Notes under the pieces: generated by a model
Databases searched by the model: none
The model's input: only the letters and a program-made list of their open reading frames with translations
Told to the model about the DNA's origin: nothing
Shown here: one piece after another, positions 5,967 to 13,010 of the stretch
Layout: each line of letters begins with the position of its first letter
How positions within the stretch are numbered: the first letter of the stretch is position 1
Program-made: the position numbers and the translations under genes
Source of the DNA: Spirochaetaceae bacterium
GTDB lineage: Bacteria; Spirochaetota; Spirochaetia; Treponematales; Breznakiellaceae
DNA length: 13,083 nt
Direction of reading: 5' to 3'
Assembly (NCBI GenBank): GCA_031290855.1
Contig: JAISLM010000067.1
Location: 1 to 13,083, forward strand

Positions 5967-7369
5967 TCAGACTGTGTCATCAGCGTCCCGAACGGAACGC
6001 CTATCGAGTATTCAAGGTCGATAAGCCCTTGCAGGTAGTTTGATTCCTGCTGGTACAGGTTCAGGCGGGCGTTGCGAAGCTGCTCTTCGGAGTCCTGCAC
6101 CTGCAAGAGGCTTTGCAGGCCGCTGTTGTAGGCCCGCAGCGTCTCGTTGTAACTGCGCTCGGCAAGCCCGGCTGCAGCCCGCTGCGCCTCGGTGTTGGCC
6201 CTGATCTGTTCCAGCGAGTACACCTTGTTGTTTATGTCGAGTTCCGCGCCCTGTTCCGCCTGCGCTATCCCGATGCTTAGAACCTTGATATTGTTGTCCA
6301 TATCCTTTATCGACTGGCTGTCGGTGCTGAACGGAAAGAGGCTCACGACCGACCACGAAAGCCCCAGCGTAAACGAACTGTTCGTGGACAGAGTATCCTG
6401 ATTCGCCGTTGTTTTACCGGAAAGATTAGTTTCCACGCCGGACTTTGACCCGTTGCTGGACATACCGCCCGTCCAGAGCAGGGAAAGGTTAGGCGTGATC
6501 TTCTGGTAGGTCTGCGCCTTTCGCCGGCTCATCAATGTTCTAAGCTGCTGTTTCTGTACCAGAATATCGGGATTGTTGTCTTTCGAGCGCCTCACAAGGT
6601 CTTTCGTATCGAGCGGTATGTAGCGCGTCCCGTCAACCGGCAGCGACAGTTCAAAGTCTGTGTCGAGCGGGAGGCCGAGCGTCATGGCGAAGTTCGATTT
6701 GGTAAGGCGCAGTCCGTTTGCCGCCTGATCCGTCGAGGGCTTCATCGTAGCGACCTTAACCTGCGCCTGCAGGTAGCTCAGTTCCGGCTGCCGCCCCGCG
6801 TTGTACTGCCTTTCGGCCGATTCACGCTGCTGTTCCGCGTTGCGGAGGCTCTCCTCAAGCTGCATCGCCTGCTTTTCCAGGAACATGATATTGTAATAAT
6901 ACTTCCGCACGTCACGTTCCAACTGCAACTTCGCCTGCTCCAGTGAAAGGAGCCCCGTCTGGTAATCCAGCTTCAGCGACTTTATCTCCTCGAACAGGGC
7001 CATATTGATCAGAAGCTGTGCCTGTACCTGCCCTTGGAAGCCGGTAGTCGCCGTACCGACGGTCTGTTCCCTCTGTCCTGGTGTCTGAAAATCACCGGTT
7101 GTTTTGGAATTTTGCGAATTGAAGTTAAGTCCGCCCGAAAGTCCCACCGTCGGCAAAAACCTGTTCCAGACATAGCCGGCGGCTCGCTTTTTCGTGTCCG
7201 TGTTTACCCGCTGGATCTCCAGCGCCAGGTTGTTTTTGATCGCAAGCTCCACCGCCTCGTCCGGCGAAAGCTTCATCCTTCCGGCATTCTCCTGTACGAA
7301 CAGAGCTTCCTGGCCCCATGCCTGAAACACGCCGAATGTTAATAATAGTAGTAGATTCCTGTTAGCCAT
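5963..7369 (-). CDS. TolC-family outer-membrane efflux protein
   Basis: A 468-residue outer-membrane channel subunit; such proteins form trimeric barrels with a long periplasmic alpha-helical tunnel. The signal peptide MANRNLLLLLTFGVFQAWG ends before QEA. Two OEP repeats follow. The first starts LSPDEAVELAIKNNLALEIQ with a coiled helix pair rich in Gln, Glu and Ala (YYYNIMFLEKQAMQLEESLR). The second starts DTKDLVRRSKDNNPDILVQK and ends with a helix pair around AYNSGLQSLLQVQDSEEQLR. Ser/Thr/Gly/Asn-rich segments near the FNSQNSKTTGDFQTPGQ text fit the beta-barrel loops. The ATG at 7369 is chosen because GAGGAG lies close upstream and the signal peptide begins there; an in-frame start at 7429 would add 20 charged residues ahead of the signal. 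It is the first gene of the pump block and overlaps the adaptor gene by four bases. Confidence 0.93.
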   Translation of the reverse strand: MANRNLLLLLTFGVFQAWGQEALFVQENAGRMKLSPDEAVELAIKNNLALEIQRVNTDTKKRAAGYVWNRFLPTVGLSGGLNFNSQNSKTTGDFQTPGQREQTVGTATTGFQGQVQAQLLINMALFEEIKSLKLDYQTGLLSLEQAKLQLERDVRKYYYNIMFLEKQAMQLEESLRNAEQQRESAERQYNAGRQPELSYLQAQVKVATMKPSTDQAANGLRLTKSNFAMTLGLPLDTDFELSLPVDGTRYIPLDTKDLVRRSKDNNPDILVQKQQLRTLMSRRKAQTYQKITPNLSLLWTGGMSSNGSKSGVETNLSGKTTANQDTLSTNSSFTLGLSWSVVSLFPFSTDSQSIKDMDNNIKVLSIGIAQAEQGAELDINNKVYSLEQIRANTEAQRAAAGLAERSYNETLRAYNSGLQSLLQVQDSEEQLRNARLNLYQQESNYLQGLIDLEYSIGVPFGTLMTQSE

Positions 7370-7372
7370 TTT

Positions 7373-7378
7373 CTCCTC
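7373..7378 (-). promoter_or_regulatory. Ribosome binding site GAGGAG of the TolC-type gene
   Basis: GAGGAG on the minus strand followed by AAA and the ATG at 7369. It supports the shorter start over the in-frame codon at 7429. Confidence 0.7.
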
Positions 7379-7400
7379 AGTGAAAATTATGTGACGCTTG

Positions 7401-7420
7401 CAAAACTCACGCTGGTTTTG
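7401..7420. repeat. Hairpin CAAAAC/GTTTTG in tetR-tolC gap
   Basis: CAAAAC at 7401-7406 pairs with GTTTTG at 7415-7420 across an 8-base loop. It lies in the leader of the TolC-type gene. The left arm context CTTGCAAAACT also occurs in the repeat copy at the right window edge. Confidence 0.35.
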
Positions 7421-7434
7421 ACGCGGCATTGTGG

Positions 7435-7473
7435 TTTTTCAGGTTAAAGCCTTACAAAACCCTAGATTTTAAA
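7435..7473 (+). repeat. Dispersed repeat, copy 1 (inverted copy at 13045-13083)
   Basis: The first 26 bases (7435-7460) match the reverse complement of 13058-13083 with only two differences. The shared core reads TTTTTCAGG, then one variable base, TAAAGCCTT, one variable base, CAAAAC. After a diverged 6-base patch both copies continue with TTTTAAA. Here GGTTTT (7433-7438) and AAAACC (7456-7461) can close a stem over the core, so transcribed RNA could fold and might end or modulate read-through from the tetR gene. Confidence 0.65.
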
Positions 7474-7481
7474 CGCTTGCT

Positions 7482-8774
7482 TTACTTTACACCGTTCGTT
7501 CCCAGCGCGATGAATCTGTAAAGGCTTCTAAGGCTTTGATCGGGTATCGCCTTATAGTCCATCGATTCCGGTTTTCTGATAAGCGTATCCGTCAAAAGAA
7601 ACAGGATAGCGCCCGTCGTGGTCTCGTCTATCAGCGCCTCTCCCCGCGCGTTCTTTATCTCGGAGAAAACCTGGAAAAACCTGCTCCGGCACTCGGTACT
7701 GTTCTTCTTCATGTCTTCTTTAATACCATCCATCATGCGCATGTCGAGGTTGATATTCTGTGTTTTCAGGCTGCTTATCGCGGCGAGAAACTCAGGTTCC
7801 GACGTGAGGAAATCCTCGACGGCGCGTATCGCAAGGTAAAGCTGCGCCTCCGGAACGACCGACTTCCTTGAGGCGTCCCTCGCATACCGCACCACCTCGT
7901 CAAACTCCTCCAGGAAAAGCTGCCGCAGCATGTCCCGTTTGCTGGAAAAATGGGCGTAAAGCCCGCTCTTGGAAAGCCCCGATTCCTTTGCCACCATCGA
8001 CATCGACGCGGCCCAGGGCCCCGCCGCCGCGACCGCGCTAGCTACCGCCTTGATAAGCCCTTTGTGCCTGCCCAGGTTTTCCCCGGATTCGGTCCACTTA
8101 GCCGCCGCCTCCAGCGCTTCCCAGTCAAGCGCGTCCACCCTTTCCCGGCTGAACCTGAGCCCGTTCTTTACGGCCTCGCCCACCTTCCGAATGATTTCGC
8201 AAACACCCTGCGGCGCCTCGCTGGAAAAATTCTCTTCCAGCCGCCCTTCCTCCCACAAACCTTTCAGAAAATTGGCGATTATGCAGAGCGAATACGTGAA
8301 AACAAGCTGGGAAAGCGCAGGATAAGCGTCTTTTTCACCAAGACCGTCCTCCGCGGCCAGACGCAATTTCTTAAAATCCAATCCCCGCGCCCGCAGATAA
8401 GCCTCTATCTCCAGCCGGACATCCGTGTTTCCGTGCAGCTTTACGAGCGAAAACACGAAGTACCACGGGTTCTTCGCAAAGAATTCCGTGATACCGTTGT
8501 TGACAAGCAGAAGCGCGTCCAGAATTTTCCCCTTGTCCGACCGCTCTTCCAGAGGGGAAAGGGCGCTTTCAAAAAGCGGGCGCAGGCTGTCTGCAAAACG
8601 GTCAAGGAAAGTCTCGCGCATCGCGACCAGAATATCGTCCTTGCTCCTGAAATAACGGTACAGCGCCGTTTTGCTTACGCCGAGCTTGTCCGCGAGTGTC
8701 TGAAGGCTCGTGGTCTGATAGCCGCCCGCACCCCAGGTCTGAAACGCGGTCTGTATTATTTCAGTTTTTGTCAT
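7482..8774 (-). CDS. Tandem TetR-like transcriptional regulator (two HTH halves in one chain)
   Basis: The 430-residue protein carries two TetR-type DNA-binding modules. The first HTH is at about 22-50 (TTSLQTLADKLGVSKTALYR, then YFRSKDDIL) and is followed by a helical ligand-type domain to about 200. The second HTH is at about 255-284 (MSMVAKESGLSKSGLYAHF, then SSKRDML) with its own helical domain to the end. Ordinary TetR proteins are about 190-220 residues, so this is close to a doubled regulator that could occupy both operator half-sites as one chain. The two halves are clearly diverged, so the duplication is not recent. The ATG at 8774 has AAGGA at 8780-8784 in front of it. The gene lies 112 bases upstream of the pump operon on the same strand, so it is the likely regulator of the pump and perhaps of itself. 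The ligand is unknown. Confidence 0.9.
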   Translation of the reverse strand: MTKTEIIQTAFQTWGAGGYQTTSLQTLADKLGVSKTALYRYFRSKDDILVAMRETFLDRFADSLRPLFESALSPLEERSDKGKILDALLLVNNGITEFFAKNPWYFVFSLVKLHGNTDVRLEIEAYLRARGLDFKKLRLAAEDGLGEKDAYPALSQLVFTYSLCIIANFLKGLWEEGRLEENFSSEAPQGVCEIIRKVGEAVKNGLRFSRERVDALDWEALEAAAKWTESGENLGRHKGLIKAVASAVAAAGPWAASMSMVAKESGLSKSGLYAHFSSKRDMLRQLFLEEFDEVVRYARDASRKSVVPEAQLYLAIRAVEDFLTSEPEFLAAISSLKTQNINLDMRMMDGIKEDMKKNSTECRSRFFQVFSEIKNARGEALIDETTTGAILFLLTDTLIRKPESMDYKAIPDQSLRSLYRFIALGTNGVK

Positions 8775-8839
8775 AGCGATCCTTGTATATGTAACAATAG
8801 AGATGCCGTTAGGTTACCGTCCATTCGTTAAGTTTTTAG

Positions 8840-8868
8840 ACGATACGTTTTCACCGGTATAAAGTCAA
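8840..8868 (-). promoter_or_regulatory. Putative sigma70 promoter of the TetR-like gene
   Basis: TTGACT at 8868-8863, a 17-base spacer and TATCGT at 8845-8840, on the minus strand. The predicted start of transcription near 8833 leaves a leader of about 60 bases before the ATG at 8774. The leader contains GGTAACC and TTGTTACATATACAA, which are possible operator pieces for autoregulation. Confidence 0.45.
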
Positions 8869-8897
8869 GCCGCGTCCCGCCGGCGCACCCCGGACAC

Positions 8898-10343
8898 CTA
8901 CGGCAGACTGCGCTGGAAGAAGCTTTCCAGGTCTTTCTCGCTGGAGTTTTTGGTGATAAGCACGATCCGGTCTTTTTCCATAAACACATAGTCGCCGCGG
9001 GGGATGAAAGATCTGCCGTCCCGGTTTACGTGCATCAGGAGGCCTCCGTCCGGCAGGCGGAAGTCCGTTATCGGGCGGCCCACGACGGGCATACCGGCCT
9101 TAAGCTCTATCTCGAAAATATCCACCGTACCGCCGCCCAGATGGTGGATGCCGGTAACGCCGCCGCCCGCCAGACGGGACAGGATCGCGTCAACGACGAC
9201 GGCCTTTATAGAAATCACTACATCCACGCCGAGCCGCCTTGCGACCTCGGCGTAGCCGTCGCTCTTTACGATGGCTATCGCCCGCTTTACGCCGCGTGAC
9301 TTCAGGTACAGCGCGGTGATTATGTTCAGTTCCTGGTTTTCCGTCGTCGTCACGATCAGGTCAAGGTTGTTTAGGCTTTCCTCCGAGATAAAACTCTCGT
9401 CACGAATATCCTCGTTAAGCACGAGAGCGCCGGGAAACTGCGCGGCCAGCTCTTTGCAGAGCGCGTAATCGTTTTCGATCAGAGTGAGACTGCGGGCCGA
9501 CCTTTTCAACAGAGACCCGAAGAAAGAAAAAAGCGAATCGGCCTTCTTCCGAAAAATACCGGACAGAACGCCGCCGCCGCCCAGCAAACTTTCCGCGATC
9601 AGCCGTCCCGTCTCGCCCCCGCCCGCTATACCGATCCTGTTGAGGGGGCGGGTTTCGCCGCCGCCAAGCTCGAAAGCGCGGCGCAGGTCGTTCCCCTTCG
9701 CGAAGATATATACGCGGTCACCCCGCCGCAGCGTCGCCCGGCCGTCCGGCAGAATACCGCCGCCATCCCGCTCGACAAACGTGACGAGCGTTTCGCCGGG
9801 AACGGTGTCGTGGTAATTCCGCAGCGGAAGCCCGTCGAGGGCGCTGTCCTTGGCTATCTCGACGGAGCCGAGCTCGTAATCGGCGCCGGCAAACGAGAGT
9901 ACGTCGCCAATCGCGCCGTGTTCGATAGCGGAGAGGGCGGCCCGCGAAGCCTCTACATCGGGATGGACAAAGAAATCCACGCCCAAAACCTCAGGGGCGG
10001 GGCCGTCCCCTATATGGCGGCTCAGCGAGAGGTAGTCGCCGTTACGGACGCAGGAAACCTTTAGCAGCCCGGGGTAACGGCTTTCCGCGATACCGCAGAT
10101 GATCATGTTCACCTCGTCCGAGTCTGTCGCGCAGACCAGCGCGTCCGCCCGCTTGATACCGGCGTCCTCCAGTGCGCGCAGGCTGTTCCCCTCGTCATGA
10201 AGCACGAGACAGTCCAGCCTGTTCGAAACATGCCGCGCCCTGTCCCCGTTCGATTCGATGATCGCCACGTCGTGTTTTTCGCGAATCAGGTAGGCGGCAA
10301 GCTGTACGCCGATCCGGCCCGCCCCGACAATAACAATGCGCGT
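8898..10343 (-). CDS. trkA: TrkA-type potassium uptake regulator, two RCK modules, apparent ACG start
   Basis: A 481-residue cytoplasmic NAD(H)-binding subunit that gates a Trk-type potassium channel. First RCK_N: RIVIVGAGRIGVQLAAYL (GxGxxG, about residues 2-19), then VAIIE with the acidic residue closing strand 2. First RCK_C: about 150-225. Second RCK_N: RIGIAGGGETGRLIAESL (about 236-253) with an extra segment of some 25 residues (FRKKADSLFSFFGSLLKRSA) before LTLIEND. Second RCK_C: about 395-470. E. coli TrkA is 458 residues. No ATG, GTG or TTG lies between the in-frame upstream TGA and the first Gly motif. The first GTG is at 10268 and would delete the nucleotide-binding loop. A perfect AAGGAGG sits seven bases before ACG at 10343-10341, so I place the start there, giving (M)RIVIVGAG. 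No TrkH/KtrB-type gene is in the window. Confidence 0.88.
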   Translation of the reverse strand, partial: TRIVIVGAGRIGVQLAAYLIREKHDVAIIESNGDRARHVSNRLDCLVLHDEGNSLRALEDAGIKRADALVCATDSDEVNMIICGIAESRYPGLLKVSCVRNGDYLSLSRHIGDGPAPEVLGVDFFVHPDVEASRAALSAIEHGAIGDVLSFAGADYELGSVEIAKDSALDGLPLRNYHDTVPGETLVTFVERDGGGILPDGRATLRRGDRVYIFAKGNDLRRAFELGGGETRPLNRIGIAGGGETGRLIAESLLGGGGVLSGIFRKKADSLFSFFGSLLKRSARSLTLIENDYALCKELAAQFPGALVLNEDIRDESFISEESLNNLDLIVTTTENQELNIITALYLKSRGVKRAIAIVKSDGYAEVARRLGVDVVISIKAVVVDAILSRLAGGGVTGIHHLGGGTVDIFEIELKAGMPVVGRPITDFRLPDGGLLMHVNRDGRSFIPRGDYVFMEKDRIVLITKNSSEKDLESFFQRSLP

Positions 10344-10350
10344 TTTACAA

Positions 10351-10357
10351 CCTCCTT
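10351..10357 (-). promoter_or_regulatory. Strong Shine-Dalgarno AAGGAGG before the ACG start of trkA
   Basis: AAGGAGG on the minus strand, then TTGTAAA (7 bases), then ACG at 10343-10341. This is optimal spacing for initiation at the ACG and is the reason for choosing it. Confidence 0.65.
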
Positions 10358-10394
10358 CCCGCCGCGCCCGGCCAGCGTCCCCTGTTCACTCCCC

Positions 10395-10424
10395 ATTATC
10401 CATTAATATGAGGGGGAAAGACAA
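10395..10424 (-). promoter_or_regulatory. Putative sigma70 promoter of trkA
   Basis: TTGTCT at 10424-10419, an 18-base spacer and GATAAT at 10400-10395, on the minus strand. This would start transcription near 10388 and leave about 45 bases before the ACG. It is adjacent to the transposase relic. Confidence 0.35.
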
Positions 10425-10522
10425 CTCCAAAGGCGTGGTACAAGGGCATCGGCGTTTACTTTTGCCCCGGCATGGAGAGCATGATATACTAATCCATCAT
10501 AATTTCCTGGTAGGGGAAGACG

Positions 10523-10880
10523 GGGCCCATAAGCATCCATGAGCTGGCGCGGGTCGTAGATTATCTGGAAGCGATAAACGATCCGCGGCGGATGTAATAC
10601 GGGAATATCCGGCACAAACCGACAGACATTATCGTGATAGCCTTTGCGGCGGCCCTGTGCGGCTATGAAGATTACGAAGAGACGGAGGAATTCGGGAGGA
10701 TGAAGAGGGATTTTCTTAAAACGTTTCCGGGATTGCCGCACGGGATACCGGATGAACCGGCTTTTCGGCGGGTGCCGCGATGCCTGAACCCGATGGAATT
10801 GCGGGAAGGGCCGGGAAACCGGCTGGTTGACGTGAAGCTTCGCCGGAGAGAGGAGGGAGCGGAGGCGCGGCCGGTGAACA
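10523..10880 (+). pseudogene. ISAs1-family transposase N-terminal relic
   Basis: On the plus strand the frame reads ARVVDYLEAINDPRRM, an in-frame TAA at 10595-10597, YGNIRHKPTDIIVIAFAAAL, CGYEDYEETEEFGRMKRDFL and FRRV...LNPMELREG, up to RPVNI near 10880. This is the N-terminal DDE_Tnp_1-associated region of ISAs1 (H-repeat) transposases, where 'RPVNIDGKTIRGS' normally introduces the catalytic domain. After RPVNI the family text is lost, so the catalytic domain is deleted. There is no proper start codon: the frame is bounded by a TAG at 10511-10513. The internal stop and the deletion make it non-functional. Confidence 0.8.
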
Positions 10881-11026
10881 TAGGTTGTATTATGGGAACG
10901 GGTAAAACCCTCTGGTTAAACACTTCCTCGCTTATCGGATACAGATTTGTTTCCCTCTATAAACTATCTTCCTTCCGCCTTTATACCACCATAGGCCATC
11001 CGGCCTCCAAATTTTTCTAACATTGT
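10881..11026. other. Intergenic stretch beyond the ISAs1 relic
   Basis: The frame of the relic stays open to 11020, but its text (GTGKTLWLNTSSLIGYRFVS) is no longer transposase-like. No gene is supported. The only structure seen is a small GC hairpin followed by T's, listed separately. Confidence 0.4.
10993..11018 (+). terminator. Weak rho-independent terminator-like hairpin
   Basis: AGGCC-ATCC-GGCCT (10993-11006) is followed on the plus strand by CCAAATTTTTCT. The 5-bp GC stem and T-run fit a weak plus-strand terminator, which would serve the dead ISAs1 orientation. On the minus strand no T-run follows, so it does not terminate the transglutaminase gene. Confidence 0.3.
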
Positions 11027-12796
11027 CTAGTCGGCATCGCCGATTAGGGGGACGCCCGCGCCGCGATGGCGGTTATCGCCGCCGGAAAGCGAATCGAGCA
11101 GAAAGTACGTGTGGCTTATCACGCCGGGGCCTCGGTCGGGGACGGGGTCGTCCCAGGTGGCGTCGTAGAATTTCCACGCGCCGTCTATGTACACGTTGTT
11201 CCACGCATGGCCTATCGAACGGGCCGCAACGATTTTTACCGGAATGCCGGCGGCGCGGAGCAGCGCGGCGGAAAGGTTCGCGTAGCCTTCGCAGACGCCG
11301 GTGCCGTTTTCTATCACGGAGAGCGCGTCCATCTTTCGTGAACGTCCGCTGTTGCTGAACGAGGCGCTGTCGTAGGTAAGGGTCGACACGATATAGTCGT
11401 GGACGGCCCGCGCTTTTTCGACATCCCCCTTTTTCCCAAACGCGACGCTGTTGAGCAGGTTGCTGACGATGAAATCATCGCTCTGCACGTAGAACGACGG
11501 GTATATCCAGCGCGCGTCCCCGTCTACGAAGTCCTCTTCCCGCGTGTTAAAGGCCGTCAGCGTGAGCGGGTCCTCGCTGTACGAACCGCCGCGCAACGCG
11601 CCTTCGCCTGCGGGCGGCCTTGTCAGCGAAACGCTGTCAAACGGAAATATTTCTATCCTGTACTCGCCCGCGCCGAAGGGCAGCCATATCCTCAGGCGGA
11701 AATCGTTTTTTACTATGTACCACGATTCAAGGGCGGGCGGCTTTATCGCCGGTTTCTTGCCGGCGGTCTGGACAGCGGGCTCTGTCTTTGTTACAACGAC
11801 ACGGGCGTAGTTCCCGCTTTTGGGCTTGTTGACGCTTCCTTCCAGCAGGAAAAAACCATCCGCGTCGAACGCGGCGTAAGCGGGATTCATTATCCGCAGA
11901 CTTTCCCGCGCTTCTACCGCACCGGCATCGTCCCTTTTGCCCGCGTAACCCCTGTACGTTTTTCCCGTTCCCGGGTACGTGTAAGGCTTTTCAAGGTGAT
12001 CCGCCGGATGGACGGTGATGACGCCGCTTTCGGATTTGAGGTCGCCCTGCGCGGCGCTTACGGTGAAAGTTCCTTCCCCTGGAGGCGTCCAGAAACCATC
12101 GGCGTCCAGCGTTCCGCCGCTTGCGGAAAACACGACGGGCGCGGCGTCATCGCGCCCGCTGCCGTCTGCGCGCAGTGTCTTGGTTGTGAACCGTAACCTG
12201 TACGGGCCTTCCGCACCGATGAAGGTATCCTGCCGGCCCTGCGGGAAAAGCAAAAGCTCGACACCCGCGTCATGGACTATCGTGACATCGTCAAGAAAGA
12301 CGGCGTTGTACCCGTTCGTGACGAAAGCGCCTTTTGCGTTTTGCGTTTCAAATTTGATGCCGTGACGTCCGGCGGAAAGCGGGAGCGTTTTCTTGAGCCA
12401 TGAACTGTTCACCCCTTCAAAGGAGGCTTTCTGCTCGCCGTCTATGTATACCTTGAACGACTGTCCGGCCTTCGCGCTGATCTCCGTCCGGTATCGAAAA
12501 CTTATTACAGAATCAACCGGCGCTTCAATTTCTGAAAGCGTTAATTCCGCCGTTCCTTTTTTGTCAGCACTTAGCTTTATAAACAGCGTGTCGTTTTCAA
12601 AATAAGGCAGATCGGCTTTTTTTATCTCGGCAGGCGCGTCGCTTATCACTGCGTTACCGCGCCACACGCCGCCCTCTTCGATGGAAAAACCGTCGTCGAA
12701 AGTTTCTTTTAAAACGATAAGGTTTGGATTCTGCGGGTGGACGGGCGCTATCGCCGCAAAAACTGTAAAAACGGTTAAAAGGCAGGTTTTTATCAT
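11027..12796 (-). CDS. Secreted transglutaminase-like domain protein with beta-rich N-terminal domains
   Basis: A 589-residue exported protein. The signal peptide is MIKTCLLTVFTVFAAIAPVH, with no lipobox Cys at its end. Residues about 25-178 form a beta-rich jelly-roll-like domain (LKETFDDGF, VISFRYRTEIS, VFLDDVTIVHD). About 179-265 look Ig/Big-like (VVFSASGGTLDADGFWTPPG, GTFTVSAAQGD). About 300-400 form a further beta domain. About 460-560 form the transglutaminase-like domain. The triad is visible as GVCEGYANLSAALLRAAGIP (Cys502), GHAWNNVYIDG (His530) and FYDATWDD (Asp545). In bacteria this fold usually acts as a cysteine protease, amidase or cross-linking enzyme on proteins or cell-wall peptides; the reaction here cannot be told. 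The ATG at 12796 is chosen because the signal peptide begins there, with GGGGG seven bases upstream. An in-frame start at 12859 would add a charged 21-residue leader. It has no same-strand neighbour within 680 bases downstream. Confidence 0.9.
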   Translation of the reverse strand: MIKTCLLTVFTVFAAIAPVHPQNPNLIVLKETFDDGFSIEEGGVWRGNAVISDAPAEIKKADLPYFENDTLFIKLSADKKGTAELTLSEIEAPVDSVISFRYRTEISAKAGQSFKVYIDGEQKASFEGVNSSWLKKTLPLSAGRHGIKFETQNAKGAFVTNGYNAVFLDDVTIVHDAGVELLLFPQGRQDTFIGAEGPYRLRFTTKTLRADGSGRDDAAPVVFSASGGTLDADGFWTPPGEGTFTVSAAQGDLKSESGVITVHPADHLEKPYTYPGTGKTYRGYAGKRDDAGAVEARESLRIMNPAYAAFDADGFFLLEGSVNKPKSGNYARVVVTKTEPAVQTAGKKPAIKPPALESWYIVKNDFRLRIWLPFGAGEYRIEIFPFDSVSLTRPPAGEGALRGGSYSEDPLTLTAFNTREEDFVDGDARWIYPSFYVQSDDFIVSNLLNSVAFGKKGDVEKARAVHDYIVSTLTYDSASFSNSGRSRKMDALSVIENGTGVCEGYANLSAALLRAAGIPVKIVAARSIGHAWNNVYIDGAWKFYDATWDDPVPDRGPGVISHTYFLLDSLSGGDNRHRGAGVPLIGDAD

Positions 12797-12912
12797 AGGC
12801 CAGCCCCCATGCGTAGAAAATACCGCTCGTTTCCCCGGGAAGGATTTGAACCCCCGCAAGCAGATCCAGAGTACTCCCCGGGTTATTGTCTCTAATGTCC
12901 AACAAGGAAATC

Positions 12913-12937
12913 TGGTACTTTATAATGGAAAGTACCA
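12913..12937. promoter_or_regulatory. Perfect inverted repeat overlapping the promoter, likely operator
   Basis: TGGTACTTT at 12913-12921 and AAAGTACCA at 12929-12937 are exact complements around a 7-base centre. The repeat covers the spacer end, the -10 box and the expected start point of the promoter, which is where a dimeric repressor would bind. No regulator gene is adjacent on the visible side. Confidence 0.55.
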
Positions 12938-12950
12938 CATTTTTTGTCAA
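12922..12950 (-). promoter_or_regulatory. Consensus-like sigma70 promoter of the transglutaminase gene
   Basis: TTGACA at 12950-12945 is a perfect -35 box. A 17-base spacer leads to CATTAT at 12927-12922 (four of six matches to the -10 consensus). Transcription would start near 12915, giving a leader of about 120 bases before the ATG at 12796. Confidence 0.6.
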
Positions 12951-13010
12951 GCCACCGTGTTGCCCAGGGCCAGCGCATATAAAAAAACCGTGAAAGGAGC
13001 TAGACTTGAG

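Noticed and set aside
7370..7481. A separate promoter for the pump operon
   Set aside because: Only weak pairs were found (for example TTGTAA and CACAAT spaced by 18), so I do not list one. Read-through from tetR is equally possible.
7950..8831. A 293-codon plus-strand open frame
   Set aside because: It lies opposite the double TetR gene; it is Arg/Pro-rich with no recognisable domain, so I regard it as a shadow.
10634..11020. A 128-codon plus-strand gene
   Set aside because: Its sequence is the middle of an ISAs1 transposase N-terminus, continuing upstream across an in-frame stop, so it is part of a pseudogene.
11399..12196. A 265-codon plus-strand open frame
   Set aside because: It is antisense to the transglutaminase gene, with no motif and no ribosome site.
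12832..12905. A complete tRNA gene on the minus strand
   Set aside because: A T-arm-like segment and a possible 3' acceptor are visible, but no matching 5' acceptor, D-arm or anticodon arm can be found upstream. A short T-arm match can also arise by chance.
12921..12926. TATAAT as a plus-strand -10 box
   Set aside because: No acceptable -35 box lies 16-18 bases upstream and no plus-strand gene follows. The minus-strand promoter in the same place is much better.
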